A DNA stretch of 64,000 nt from Streptomyces sp. SID12501 (GTDB lineage: Bacteria > Actinomycetota > Actinomycetes > Streptomycetales > Streptomycetaceae): assembly GCF_010550245.1 (NCBI RefSeq), contig NZ_JAAGLU010000007.1:186001-250000 (forward strand). Direction: 5' to 3'. A model generated the notes under the pieces. That model did not search any database and was not told the DNA's origin. It was given only the letters and a program-made list of their open reading frames with translations. This document shows positions 9,143 through 17,861 of the stretch, piece after piece. The position numbers and the translations under genes were made by a program. Positions within the stretch are counted from its first letter, which is position 1. Each line of letters begins with the position of its first letter.

Positions 9143-10030
9143 ATGAGCACCCTCTCCACCCTCCCCACGGCACAACCGGGCACGGACCGCATCCTCAAGC
9201 GTCGCCGCATCCGCCGGACCTGGGGCCAGCCCTGGCTGTATCTGCCGCTCGCGGGCGCCCTGCTGCTGATGATCGCGCCGTTCCTGTGGATGCTGTCCGG
9301 CTCCTTCAAACCCGAGGCCGACATCCGCAGCGTCCCGCCCGTCCTGCTCCCCACGGCGCCCACGATCGCCAACTACGGTGAGCTGTTCAGCACGCTCGAC
9401 TTCACGAGCATGTTCGCCAACTCCGTGATCGTGGCCCTCGCCGTCACCGCCGGGAACCTCATCTTCTGCTCGATGCTCGGATACGCCCTGGCCAAGCTGG
9501 AGTTCCGCGGACAGCGCGCCGTCTTCCTGCTGGTCCTGGGGACGCTCATGATCCCCGGCCTGGTCACCTTCGTTCCCCTGTACGTGCTGGTGTCCAACAT
9601 GCAGCTGACCGGCTCCATGCTCGGGCTGATCCTGCCGTTCCTGGCCGGCCCCTTCGGGGTGTTCCTGATGCGGCAGTTCATCTCCACCCTGCCCGACGAA
9701 CTCATCGACGCCGCCCGCGTCGACGGCTGCAGGGAACTGGCCATCTTCGGGAGGATCATCCTGCCGCTGACCAAGCCGGCCCTCGCCACCCTCGGGATCA
9801 TCACCTTCCTCGGCTCCTGGAACAACTTCCTGTGGCCGCTGGTCGTGGCCCAGAACGAAAGCCAGTACACCCTCCCCGTCGGCCTCGCCCTGGCCAGCAG
9901 CGGGCAGTCCTTCACCCGCTTCGGCATCCTGCTCGCCGGCGCCGTCGTCGTCCTGCTGCCGGTGATGATCGTCTTCCTGCTCTTCCAGCGACAGTTCATC
10001 GCCGGTATCGCCACCACCGGCCTGAAGTGA
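9143..10030 (+). CDS. Sugar ABC transporter permease, MalG type
   Basis: A 295-residue membrane protein with an N-terminal anchor, LPLAGALLLMIAPFLWMLSG, and five further hydrophobic segments. The EAA motif reads LPDELIDAARVDGCRELAIFGRIILP (about 181-206). It starts 6 bases after the MalF-type gene and completes the heterodimeric channel. The 166 bases to the next gene are GC-rich, without a clear terminator, so read-through into the GH3 gene is plausible. Confidence 0.9.
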   Translation: MSTLSTLPTAQPGTDRILKRRRIRRTWGQPWLYLPLAGALLLMIAPFLWMLSGSFKPEADIRSVPPVLLPTAPTIANYGELFSTLDFTSMFANSVIVALAVTAGNLIFCSMLGYALAKLEFRGQRAVFLLVLGTLMIPGLVTFVPLYVLVSNMQLTGSMLGLILPFLAGPFGVFLMRQFISTLPDELIDAARVDGCRELAIFGRIILPLTKPALATLGIITFLGSWNNFLWPLVVAQNESQYTLPVGLALASSGQSFTRFGILLAGAVVVLLPVMIVFLLFQRQFIAGIATTGLK

Positions 10031-10196
10031 CACCTCTGCTCCCACCGCGCCGCCCCCTGCCTCACCGGTTCCGCCCGGGGCGGCGGGCAGGCAGCGCGCG
10101 AGCCCCGCCGCGCAGGGCGGCAGCGTGCGCGCGACGAGGCACTCGCGTCGCCCATCAACTCTCTGATCTGTGACGACTCATCTCTTGGAGAACACC

Positions 10197-12494
10197 GTGG
10201 GACAGCCGGTCCACTCTGCCTTGTACCTGGATCCGGAAGCGGTCGTGGAAGCGAGAATCGACGACTTGCTGTCCCGGATGACCCTGCCGGAGAAGGTCGG
10301 GCAGTTGCTGATGCTCGACGCCCAACACGGGGACCTGGTGGACATCGTGTCGACCAAGCTGGCCGGGTCCGTTCTGCATGTGACTCCCGAACGGATGCCC
10401 GAGGCCATGGAAATGGCCCAGCGGACACGGCTGGGCATTCCGCTGCTGACAGCCGACGACGCCATCCACGGTCACTCGTTCTGGCCCGGCGCGACCATCT
10501 TCCCGACACAGCTGGCCATGGCCTGCACCTGGGACCCCGCTCTGCTCCACCGGGTGGCCCGTGCGTCCGCGACCGAAATCGCGACGACCGGCATCCACGG
10601 GACGTTCTCCCCGGTGCTGTGCATCACCCGTGACCTGCGCTGGGGTCGGATCAACGAGACGTTCGGCGAGGACCCCTTCCTGATCGGCGAACTCGGCGCG
10701 GCAATGGTGCGCGGCTACCAGGGTGAGGGCCTCAGCGACCCGACAGCCGTGCTGGCATACGCCAAGCACTTCGCGGGCTACTCCGAAACCCTGGGCGGGC
10801 GCGACGCGAGCGAAGCCGATCTCAGCCCACGCAAGCTGCGCTCATGGTTCCTGCCCCCGTTCGAGCAAGCCGTTCGGGCCGGCTGCCGCGGCGTCATGCT
10901 CGGCTACCAGTCGATCGACGGCGTGCCCATCACTGCGAATCAGTGGCTGATCAACGATGTGCTCAAGGGCGAGTGGGGCTTCACCGGGACGCTGGTGACC
11001 GACTGGGACAACGTCGGCCGGATGGTCTACGACCAGCGGACCTGCGCCGACTACGCCGAGGCGGCGGCGGTCGCCGTCAACTCCGGGAACGACCTCATCA
11101 TGGCCACGCCGCAGTTCTTCGAGGGCGCGCAGGAGGCGGTCGCCCGCGGCCTGGTCGACGAGAAACAGACCGATGACGCGGTACGGCGGGTCCTGCGGCT
11201 GAAGTTCGAGCTCGGGCTCTTCGAGGACCCCCGCGCCCCCGACCCCGAGCGGCAGGCGCAGGTGATCGGCTGCCGCGCACACGTCGACCTCAACCTGGAG
11301 ACCGCCCGGCGCTCCCTGGTGCTGCTGCGCAACGCGGGGATCCTGCCCCTCGAAGGCGGGCTGACCTCGGACGGAACCGGCCGCGCCGGGAGCCAGGGCA
11401 CACCGCGGACGATCGCGGTCATCGGCCCCAACGCCGACAGCCCGCAAGCCATGCTCGGCGACTGGGCAGGCGCCACCGGCCAGGTCCCGTGGATGCCCGA
11501 CGGACATCCACGCGAGACGGTGGAGACGGTGCTCGACGGCCTACGCGCCTTCGCACCCGCCGACTGGACCGTCACGCACGCCCGCGGAGCCGACATAGCA
11601 AGCCCCACCCATGCCCCCGAGTGGTCCACCGGGCCCGACGGCCAGCCACTGCCGCCCGTTTTCGCCCCCGCCCCGGTCGACCAGGCACAACTTCGGGAGG
11701 CCACCTCTGCGGCAGAGGCCGCCGACTACGCCGTCGTGGTCGTGGGAGACACCATCGCCCTCACCGGCGAGGTGCGCTCCACGGCCACGCTCGACCTCCA
11801 AGGAGGCCAGATCGCCTTGCTGGACGCGGTCGCCGCCACCGGCACACCCATGATCGTCGTACTCGCCCAGTCCAAGCCGAGCACGCTCCCAGAGTCGGCA
11901 CTGAACGCGGCAGCCCTCATCGAGGCGTTCAACCCGGGCATGCGCGGTGGCCGCGCCATCGCCGAACTCCTCCTCGGACTCATCGAACCCAGCGGCCGGC
12001 TCCCGCTGTCCTTCGCACGCCACGTCGGACAGCAACCGGTCTTCTACAACCAGGTGCGAGGCCAGCACGGCAACCGCTACGCGGACCTCACCCAAGACCC
12101 CCTGTTCGCGTTCGGCGAGGGCCTCACCTACACCACCGTGACCTACTCCGACCTCGTCGTGCACGACCCGGACGTCCCTGCCGACGGCACCGTCGACGCC
12201 ACGGTGCGCCTCACCAACAGCGGCAGCCGTCCGGCCCTGGAAACGGTCCAGGCATACGTCAGCGACCTGACCACCAGCGTCACCTGGGCCGAGCAGGAGC
12301 TGAAGGGTTTCACCCAGGTCGAGATCCCTCCCGGCGAAAGCCTGGACGCCACCATCAACATCCCGGCCACTCACTGCTCACTCGTCACCGCGGACAACCG
12401 CCGAGTGGTCGAACCGGGTGAGTTCATGCTCCGCGTCGGCCCCAGCTCACGGCGGGAGCAGCAGCTGAGCGCGGGATTCCGCATCGGGACCTGA
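10197..12494 (+). CDS. Glycoside hydrolase family 3 (beta-glucosidase-like)
   Basis: A ~765-residue cytosolic GH3 enzyme without signal peptide. It has the N-terminal barrel with KHFAGYSETLGGRDAS and the nucleophile-containing LVTDWDNVGRM (Asp near residue 265), then the alpha/beta sandwich with IAVIGPNADSPQAMLGDW, then a C-terminal fibronectin-III-like domain ending in the VGPSSR region. Family activities include beta-glucosidase, xylosidase and exo-glucanase; here it probably trims imported oligosaccharides. GTG at 10197 has TTGGAG seven bases upstream; GTG at 10170 is also in frame (774 residues) but has no ribosome site. Confidence 0.88.
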   Translation: MGQPVHSALYLDPEAVVEARIDDLLSRMTLPEKVGQLLMLDAQHGDLVDIVSTKLAGSVLHVTPERMPEAMEMAQRTRLGIPLLTADDAIHGHSFWPGATIFPTQLAMACTWDPALLHRVARASATEIATTGIHGTFSPVLCITRDLRWGRINETFGEDPFLIGELGAAMVRGYQGEGLSDPTAVLAYAKHFAGYSETLGGRDASEADLSPRKLRSWFLPPFEQAVRAGCRGVMLGYQSIDGVPITANQWLINDVLKGEWGFTGTLVTDWDNVGRMVYDQRTCADYAEAAAVAVNSGNDLIMATPQFFEGAQEAVARGLVDEKQTDDAVRRVLRLKFELGLFEDPRAPDPERQAQVIGCRAHVDLNLETARRSLVLLRNAGILPLEGGLTSDGTGRAGSQGTPRTIAVIGPNADSPQAMLGDWAGATGQVPWMPDGHPRETVETVLDGLRAFAPADWTVTHARGADIASPTHAPEWSTGPDGQPLPPVFAPAPVDQAQLREATSAAEAADYAVVVVGDTIALTGEVRSTATLDLQGGQIALLDAVAATGTPMIVVLAQSKPSTLPESALNAAALIEAFNPGMRGGRAIAELLLGLIEPSGRLPLSFARHVGQQPVFYNQVRGQHGNRYADLTQDPLFAFGEGLTYTTVTYSDLVVHDPDVPADGTVDATVRLTNSGSRPALETVQAYVSDLTTSVTWAEQELKGFTQVEIPPGESLDATINIPATHCSLVTADNRRVVEPGEFMLRVGPSSRREQQLSAGFRIGT

Positions 12495-12513
12495 ACCCCG
12501 TATCCGGACCTGT

Positions 12514-12529
12514 AGCCCGTATACGGGCT
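12514..12529. promoter_or_regulatory. Perfect 16-bp palindrome AGCCCGTATACGGGCT
   Basis: A perfect palindrome 20 bases after the GH3 stop and 88 bases before the GH32 start, preceded by a related CCCGTATCCGG. It could be a regulator site for an internal promoter or part of a transcription-stop structure. It matches neither LacI-type operator in the window. Confidence 0.4.
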
Positions 12530-12537
12530 CGAAGACC

Positions 12538-12587
12538 CCCGCCCCGCCGGCCTGCCGCCCCGCCAAATCGAGGGCCGGCGGGGCGGG
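12538..12587. terminator. Long hairpin between GH3 and GH32 genes
   Basis: Fifteen-base perfect arms CCCGCCCCGCCGGCC and GGCCGGCGGGGCGGG with a 20-base loop. It could end the ABC-GH3 transcript or attenuate it before GH32. Confidence 0.5.
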
Positions 12588-12616
12588 TTCCATCTGAAAC
12601 ACCGAAAGGCACGCGT

Positions 12617-14089
12617 GTGTCCACCACACCCCGCGATCCGCACCGCCCCGTGGCGCACCTGCGGCCGCCCCGCAACTGGATCAACGACCCCAACGGGCTG
12701 GTCTTCCACGACGGCCACTACCACGTGTGCTACCAGTACAACCCGTACGGCGCGACCCACGCGAACATGCACTGGGGCCACTTCCGCAGCCCCGACCTGC
12801 TGACCTGGGAGCCGCTGCCGATCGCCCTGTCCCCGACCCCCGGTGGCGTGGACGCCGACGGCTGCTTCTCCGGCAACGCCGTCTCCGACGGCGACCGGCT
12901 GGTCGCCTTCTACTCCGCGCACCGCGAGGACCGCTCGTTCCAGCACCAGCCCGTCACCTGCGCCGTCTCCCACGACGACGGCACAAGCTTCGGCCCGCGG
13001 GGCGAACTGCTCATCCCCGAGCTGCCCGAGGGCTGCACCATGTACCGCGACCCGTACGTCTGGCAGGACGGCGACGGCTGGCGGATGCTGGTCGGCGCCG
13101 CCCTCGCGGACGGCCGCGCCGCAGCCCTCCTGTACGACTCGCCCGACCTGGAGAACTGGACCTACCGGGGGCCCTTCGCAGCCCGCCGTCCGGAGCCCGT
13201 CGGCGGCACCGAGGAGCTCACCGGCGATGGCTGGGAATGCCCCCAATACCTCCCGGCAGCCGACGGACCCGGCGCCCTCATCTTCAGCACCTGGACCGAA
13301 CCCACCGGCCCGATGCGCGTCGCAGCCCTGATCGGCGAAGAGCATGACGGCCACTTCGAGGCCGGCCCAGCGGTACCCGCCGACCACGGCCCCGACTGCT
13401 ACGCGCCCGCCCTGCTGCGGGCACCGGGCGACCGGTGGCTGCTGTGGGGCTGGTCATGGGAAGCCCGCGACGAAGCCTGGGCCGTCGCGGACGGATGGGC
13501 CGGCGTCCTCACCCTGCCCCGCGAGATCCATGTCGACGACGACGGCACGCTGCGCCAGCAGCCCGCCACCGAACTGCTCGCCCTGCGCGGCGAGCACGCT
13601 GTCCACGCGGAGGGCGTGACCGACGGCCCGCAGCCGGTGGACCTCGGCAGCGTGGGCCGCGCTTTCGACCTGACGGCCCGTCTGGAGCCGACCGGAAACG
13701 CCGGTCTGCGGCTGCTCACCACCCCTGACGGCTCCGAGTACCTCGACATCCGCGTCGATACCGATGCGGGCGAACTGGTCGTCGACCGCGACCACGCCTC
13801 ACTGGACGGCCGGGCCCGCGGCGGCTCGTACCGGATGCCCTGCCCCTCTGGTCAGCCGGTCGAGCTGCGCGTGGTCGTCGACCACTCCATCGCCGAAGTC
13901 TTCCTGATCACCACCGGCCAGGTCCTCACCCTGCGCTGCTACCCCACAGGGCAAGGCCCGTGGCGACTTGAGGCCCGCAGCGCACCGGGTACGCGCCTCG
14001 GCTTCGCGGTCGACGCGTGGGAGCTGCACCCGCTCGTGATCAAGGAGCCGAGCGCCGGCACCGCAGAGCCTGCGCCGATGTCGCCGTAG
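12617..14089 (+). CDS. Cytosolic GH32 beta-fructosidase (sucrase/inulinase-like)
   Basis: A 490-residue GH32 enzyme with no signal peptide. Motifs are NWINDPNG with nucleophile Asp24, MYRDPYVW with Asp145, and GWECPQ with acid/base Glu207; the C-terminal sandwich includes DHSIAEVF. It lacks the nested insert of the two levanases. It would release fructose from imported fructo-oligosaccharides or sucrose. GTG at 12617 follows GAAAGGC. It lies between GH3 and GH30 on the same strand, supporting a fructan role for the LacI-ABC cluster. Confidence 0.9.
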   Translation: MSTTPRDPHRPVAHLRPPRNWINDPNGLVFHDGHYHVCYQYNPYGATHANMHWGHFRSPDLLTWEPLPIALSPTPGGVDADGCFSGNAVSDGDRLVAFYSAHREDRSFQHQPVTCAVSHDDGTSFGPRGELLIPELPEGCTMYRDPYVWQDGDGWRMLVGAALADGRAAALLYDSPDLENWTYRGPFAARRPEPVGGTEELTGDGWECPQYLPAADGPGALIFSTWTEPTGPMRVAALIGEEHDGHFEAGPAVPADHGPDCYAPALLRAPGDRWLLWGWSWEARDEAWAVADGWAGVLTLPREIHVDDDGTLRQQPATELLALRGEHAVHAEGVTDGPQPVDLGSVGRAFDLTARLEPTGNAGLRLLTTPDGSEYLDIRVDTDAGELVVDRDHASLDGRARGGSYRMPCPSGQPVELRVVVDHSIAEVFLITTGQVLTLRCYPTGQGPWRLEARSAPGTRLGFAVDAWELHPLVIKEPSAGTAEPAPMSP

Positions 14090-14181
14090 AACCGACTCCA
14101 ACCGGTCGATCCCCCACCTCGGCAATGTGTCCCACCCCCTCTCCTAAGTACTGACCAAGCAGGTCCGAAGGAGGATCTTCC

Positions 14182-17118
14182 ATGAGCTCATACGGTCTCG
14201 GACGACGCCAGTTCCTGGCCACCGCTGTTGGTGTCGCCGCCGCCTGGACCTCGGTTTCCGGGAACGCCATCGCCGCCCCGCAACTGAAGCAGGCCGCACG
14301 TGGCAATTCCGTCCGTGTGTGGCTGACGGACGTATCGGCCGACAAGTGGGTCGCCGGCCAGGACGATGTGCTGTTCAAGGCGAAGAGCACGGCCAACCCG
14401 CTCACGATCAAGATCGACGACAGCGTCAAGTACCAAAAGGTCCAAGGCTTCGGCGCGGCCATGACCGACTCCTCCGCCTGGCTCATCGACAAGCTGTCCA
14501 CTGCCGAGCGGACCAAGCTGATGAAGAAGCTGTTCGATCCCTCGAAGGGAATCGGCCTCAGCCTGCTCCGCTCTCCGATGGGTGCCACGGATTTCAACGC
14601 GTCCGGGAACTACTCCTACAACGACATGCCCGCCGGCCAATCGGACCCGACGCTGTCCGACTTCTCCATCCAGCACGACGTGCCGTACATCATTCCGGCC
14701 TTGCGGCAGGCCCTCTCACTCAACCCGTCCATCAAGATCATGGCCAACCCGTGGAGCCCGCCAGGCTGGATGAAGACCTCCGACTCCATGATCGGAGGCA
14801 CCCTCAAGAGCGAGTACACCTCCGCGCTCGCCGACTACTTCGTCAAGTTCATCCAAGCCTGTGGCGAAGCCGGCGTGCCCATCTCCTATATTTCCCCGCA
14901 GAACGAACCCATGGGCACGCCCACCTGGCCCGGAATGTTCCTGTCCGCGTACCAGGAAGCCGAGTTGATCCAGGAGATCGGCAAGGCGTTCGAAGCCAAC
15001 GGAATCTCCACGAAGATCCTGGCCTGGGACCACAACTGGGACGTGCCCTCGTATCCGGAGACGATCTTCAGCGACCCCGCAGCCTCCAAGTACACCGCGG
15101 GAACCGGATGGCACATCTACAGCGGCAACCCGAAGTACCAGTCGGTGGTCCACAACGACTACCCGAGCAAGGAAACCTTCATCACAGAAGCCACCGGAGG
15201 CGTTTGGCAGGACAGCGACCAGACGGCGTTCAGCGAAGCACTGGGTACGTGGATCATCAACGGCACACGCAACTGGGCGAACGGGGTGATGCTGTGGAAC
15301 ATCGCACTCGACCCCGATCGGGGCCCGCTCAACAGTGACACCGCCGGTATACCCATGCTGCGGGGCTTGCTCACGATCGACCCGGCCGACGGACGGGTGA
15401 CCTACAACGTGGATTACCACGCCCTCGCTCACGCCAGCAAGTTCGTGAAGCCCGGAGCACGCCGGATCTACTCGAACACCTTCGGGGAAGGCAGCATAGA
15501 AAACGTCGCGTTCCAGAACCCGGACGGATCGAAGGTCCTGATCGCGCACAACACGGGAAGCGCGGCGAAAACCTTCAGCGTCGCGGACGGGACACACTCG
15601 TTCGACTACACCCTGAACGCCGGCGACGCCGTCACCTTCACGTACTCCGGGCCCGCGCAGAGCGGCCGCGCCCCCGCAGCGACCAAGGTCTCGGACCCGA
15701 CACACGACTTCACCTTCACGTCGGCATCCGGCCCGGTCACCGTCACGTACGACCCGGCACTGCTGCCCTACCAGAACTCCATCCGCACCGGAAACAAGCT
15801 GGTCACGTACTCCCTTCCGATCGGAGCTTCCGTCCAGACGTCAGGAAGGGCGCTGAGCCGCAGCAAGTGGACTGCCACGGCTTCGGCGCAGGCGGATTGG
15901 GGTGTGGCCGCGAACGCGATCGACGGCGACATCGACACGCGGTGGAATCTCGGGCACGGGCCCACGAGCGGCGACTGGTTCCAGATCGATCTGGGGAGCC
16001 CTACGAGCTTCAATAAAATCGTCATCGACACCGGCGTGAACAACTCGTTCGACTACGTCACCAAGTATCAGATCTACGTTTCGAACGACGGCGCCGATTG
16101 GGGCAGCGCGATTGCGAGCGGCAGCGGAGGCATTGGCAAGATCGCCGTCACCTTGCCGACCCGAACGGCACAGCACATTCGCATCGTCAGTACTGCGACC
16201 TCCGGCTTCTGGTGGTCCATCGGCGACATCGAGGTGTACGGGTCTGCGCGTGGAACCGGCTCGATCACAGCTCCGGCAGCGGTATCGAGCGGCCTCCAGC
16301 TGAAGAACTGGACCAGCAAGGAAGGGGAGCAGGTCACCGCAGTATTCAACGGGACCACCGACAGCAAGAGCTACAAGATATCCACCGACGGGTCGTACAC
16401 CTATACGCTGCCGGGCGGCACCTCGGCGATGTTCACCACCAAGAAGCTGTCAAGCTTCCCATCGCCGACCTTCAGCGATCTGAAGCCGGGCCAAGGCATG
16501 CCGCGCTCCAAGTTCACGATTCGCGGCTCTGGTTTCGGCGATGCACAGGGGCTGGGCACGGTGTATTTCGGATCGAGCTATGCCGAAATAGACACCTGGT
16601 CGGACACGAGCATCAGCGCCTACGTTCCGAAGGGGCTTCCAGCGGGGAAGGTCACGGTTTCCGTGAAGGGAACCAGCGGAGTGGATGCAGGTGGATCTTC
16701 GTTCGACGTCATCGATCTAGGTCCTGCGCTGCCCCGGACGAGCTGGACCGCAAAGGCTTCGGACGCAAGTCAGTGGGATGCGCCCGGAAACATGCTCGAT
16801 GGCAATTCCGACACTCGGTACAGCTCCGGAACAGGGCAGTACGACGGCCTCTGGATCCAAGTGGACATGGGGCAGACGCAGACCTTCGACAAGATCGTGC
16901 TCGATGTCGGCGGCAGTGTCAGCGACTATGCGCGGAGCGCAGACGTATACGTGTCCACGGATGGAACCGACTGGACCAAGGTTTCTTCCGCAGCGGACGG
17001 CCAACGAGTCCACTTGGTCTCCTTCCCGACGCAGACAGCTCGCTACATCAAAATCGTCAACACCGGCAATGTTGCGCGTAGCTGGTGGTCAGTCGCAGAA
17101 TTCAACGTCTACAACTGA
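14182..17118 (+). CDS. Tat-exported GH30 glucanase/glucosylceramidase-like enzyme with two F5/8 type C domains
   Basis: A 978-residue exported enzyme. The N-terminus has a twin-arginine signal (GRRQFLATA, AIAA cleavage near 32). The GH30 barrel and its side sandwich reach about residue 490, with acid/base Glu242 in SPQNEP and nucleophile Glu336 in FITEATGG. After a linker come an F5/8 type C (CBM32-like) domain (about 555-690), a short sandwich, an IPT/TIG domain (about 765-845) and a second F5/8 type C domain to the end. GH30 members with this catalytic layout include beta-1,6-glucanases and glucosylceramidases. ATG at 14182 has GAAGGAGG upstream. It is the last gene of the cluster. Confidence 0.88.
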   Translation: MSSYGLGRRQFLATAVGVAAAWTSVSGNAIAAPQLKQAARGNSVRVWLTDVSADKWVAGQDDVLFKAKSTANPLTIKIDDSVKYQKVQGFGAAMTDSSAWLIDKLSTAERTKLMKKLFDPSKGIGLSLLRSPMGATDFNASGNYSYNDMPAGQSDPTLSDFSIQHDVPYIIPALRQALSLNPSIKIMANPWSPPGWMKTSDSMIGGTLKSEYTSALADYFVKFIQACGEAGVPISYISPQNEPMGTPTWPGMFLSAYQEAELIQEIGKAFEANGISTKILAWDHNWDVPSYPETIFSDPAASKYTAGTGWHIYSGNPKYQSVVHNDYPSKETFITEATGGVWQDSDQTAFSEALGTWIINGTRNWANGVMLWNIALDPDRGPLNSDTAGIPMLRGLLTIDPADGRVTYNVDYHALAHASKFVKPGARRIYSNTFGEGSIENVAFQNPDGSKVLIAHNTGSAAKTFSVADGTHSFDYTLNAGDAVTFTYSGPAQSGRAPAATKVSDPTHDFTFTSASGPVTVTYDPALLPYQNSIRTGNKLVTYSLPIGASVQTSGRALSRSKWTATASAQADWGVAANAIDGDIDTRWNLGHGPTSGDWFQIDLGSPTSFNKIVIDTGVNNSFDYVTKYQIYVSNDGADWGSAIASGSGGIGKIAVTLPTRTAQHIRIVSTATSGFWWSIGDIEVYGSARGTGSITAPAAVSSGLQLKNWTSKEGEQVTAVFNGTTDSKSYKISTDGSYTYTLPGGTSAMFTTKKLSSFPSPTFSDLKPGQGMPRSKFTIRGSGFGDAQGLGTVYFGSSYAEIDTWSDTSISAYVPKGLPAGKVTVSVKGTSGVDAGGSSFDVIDLGPALPRTSWTAKASDASQWDAPGNMLDGNSDTRYSSGTGQYDGLWIQVDMGQTQTFDKIVLDVGGSVSDYARSADVYVSTDGTDWTKVSSAADGQRVHLVSFPTQTARYIKIVNTGNVARSWWSVAEFNVYN

Positions 17119-17165
17119 GCCCGGCTTTCATGTAGGGCGACCGTTGGCCTTGCCCCCGGCGTAGA

Positions 17166-17232
17166 GGAAGTGCCTCTTGTCGGCGGGAACAGGGAGTGTT
17201 GATGTCCTTGTTCCCGTGGACGAGGCACTTCC
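17166..17232. repeat. Nested inverted repeats
   Basis: Outer arms GGAAGTGCCTC / GAGGCACTTCC (11 bp, perfect) enclose inner arms GGGAACA / TGTTCCC. A terminator for GH30 is possible, but the long spacing and nested form are more like the remnant end or promoter region of an insertion sequence. No transposase remains. Confidence 0.4.
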
Positions 17233-17326
17233 GGGTGCCCCCGGCCCCCGCCGAGGGCACATCCAGGGCACATGAGCGTGGGAAACGGCGCTGAACCGTG
17301 AGAACTATGGAGCGGTGTTTTCCCAA

Positions 17327-17456
17327 GTCAGCGCACATTTCCCTGCGAAACCCCAGGTCAGCCCGACGCCGCTCCCATTCGCTGCACGAGTGGCAGGACT
17401 TCAGTCACCGGCTGCATGAGGCGGGGCATCAGCCTTATTGCCTGGTGTGGCCCTGA
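17327..17456 (+). repeat. Direct repeat copy A with a decayed ORF 3' end
   Basis: About 130 bases shared with 28294-28434. The last 78 bases (17379-17456) are an open frame ending in TGA that reads SLHEWQDFSHRLHEAGHQPY and then CLVWP; the other copy differs at one residue. Most differences are synonymous, showing descent from a coding 3' end. The parent protein is not recognised. The two copies bracket 11 kb. Confidence 0.65.
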
Positions 17457-17477
17457 TCCGGGGTTTCACTGGTGACG

Positions 17478-17504
17478 GGCGAGGTCTTCGGACCTCGCCT
17501 TTTT
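17478..17504 (+). terminator. Intrinsic terminator
   Basis: GGCGAGGTC-TTCG-GACCTCGCC followed by TTTTTC: a 9-bp stem with a stable tetraloop and a U-run, rare in this GC-rich window. It stands just after repeat copy A. Confidence 0.8.
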
Positions 17505-17587
17505 CATGTCCCGGGAGGGGTCGTCAGGCGGCCAGGGCACTTGAGGGCACATGGGTTCCGGCGGGGCACCGATGTGCCCTGGGCCAC

Positions 17588-17752
17588 GGGCGGGTCGCCG
17601 TCGTCTTCCGCCTCCTCCGAGTCCTGCAGGAAACCGCGCGACTCGCCGATGCCGTCGTCGTCCCCACCGGCGCCATGGCCGATCACCTCCTCCAGCTCGT
17701 CCCCACCACCGATCGCAGGAAGCTCACGACGATTCCCTGGGGCATCGCCGGC
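17588..17752 (+). pseudogene. Fragment of a family-4-like glycosyltransferase
   Basis: A ~55-codon stretch encodes VVFRLLRVLQETARLADAVV, then VPTGAMADHLLQLVP and KLTTIPWGIAGV. This is the GT4 pattern in which a sugar-nucleotide domain begins with 'ADAVVVPT..' and continues to 'IPWGI'. Nothing before or after in any frame continues the family, so it is a remnant. Its identification rests on pattern memory only. Confidence 0.4.
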
Positions 17753-17861
17753 GTTTGGTGCGCCCCACAGCGTCCGTGGGGAATTTCTCCGCCGTACCCC
17801 TCCTGTTGGCCAGGTCTGGCTACCTTCGCCTCGCCCGGTCCGGTACAGGAGAGGTACATCC

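Noticed and set aside
7985..10045. A 686-codon minus-strand frame
   Set aside because: Antisense to the two permeases; low-complexity Gln/Glu/Gly composition, no start signal.
17478..17504. Possible riboswitch or regulatory RNA
   Set aside because: It is a simple 9-bp stem with TTCG loop and U-run, fully explained as an intrinsic terminator.
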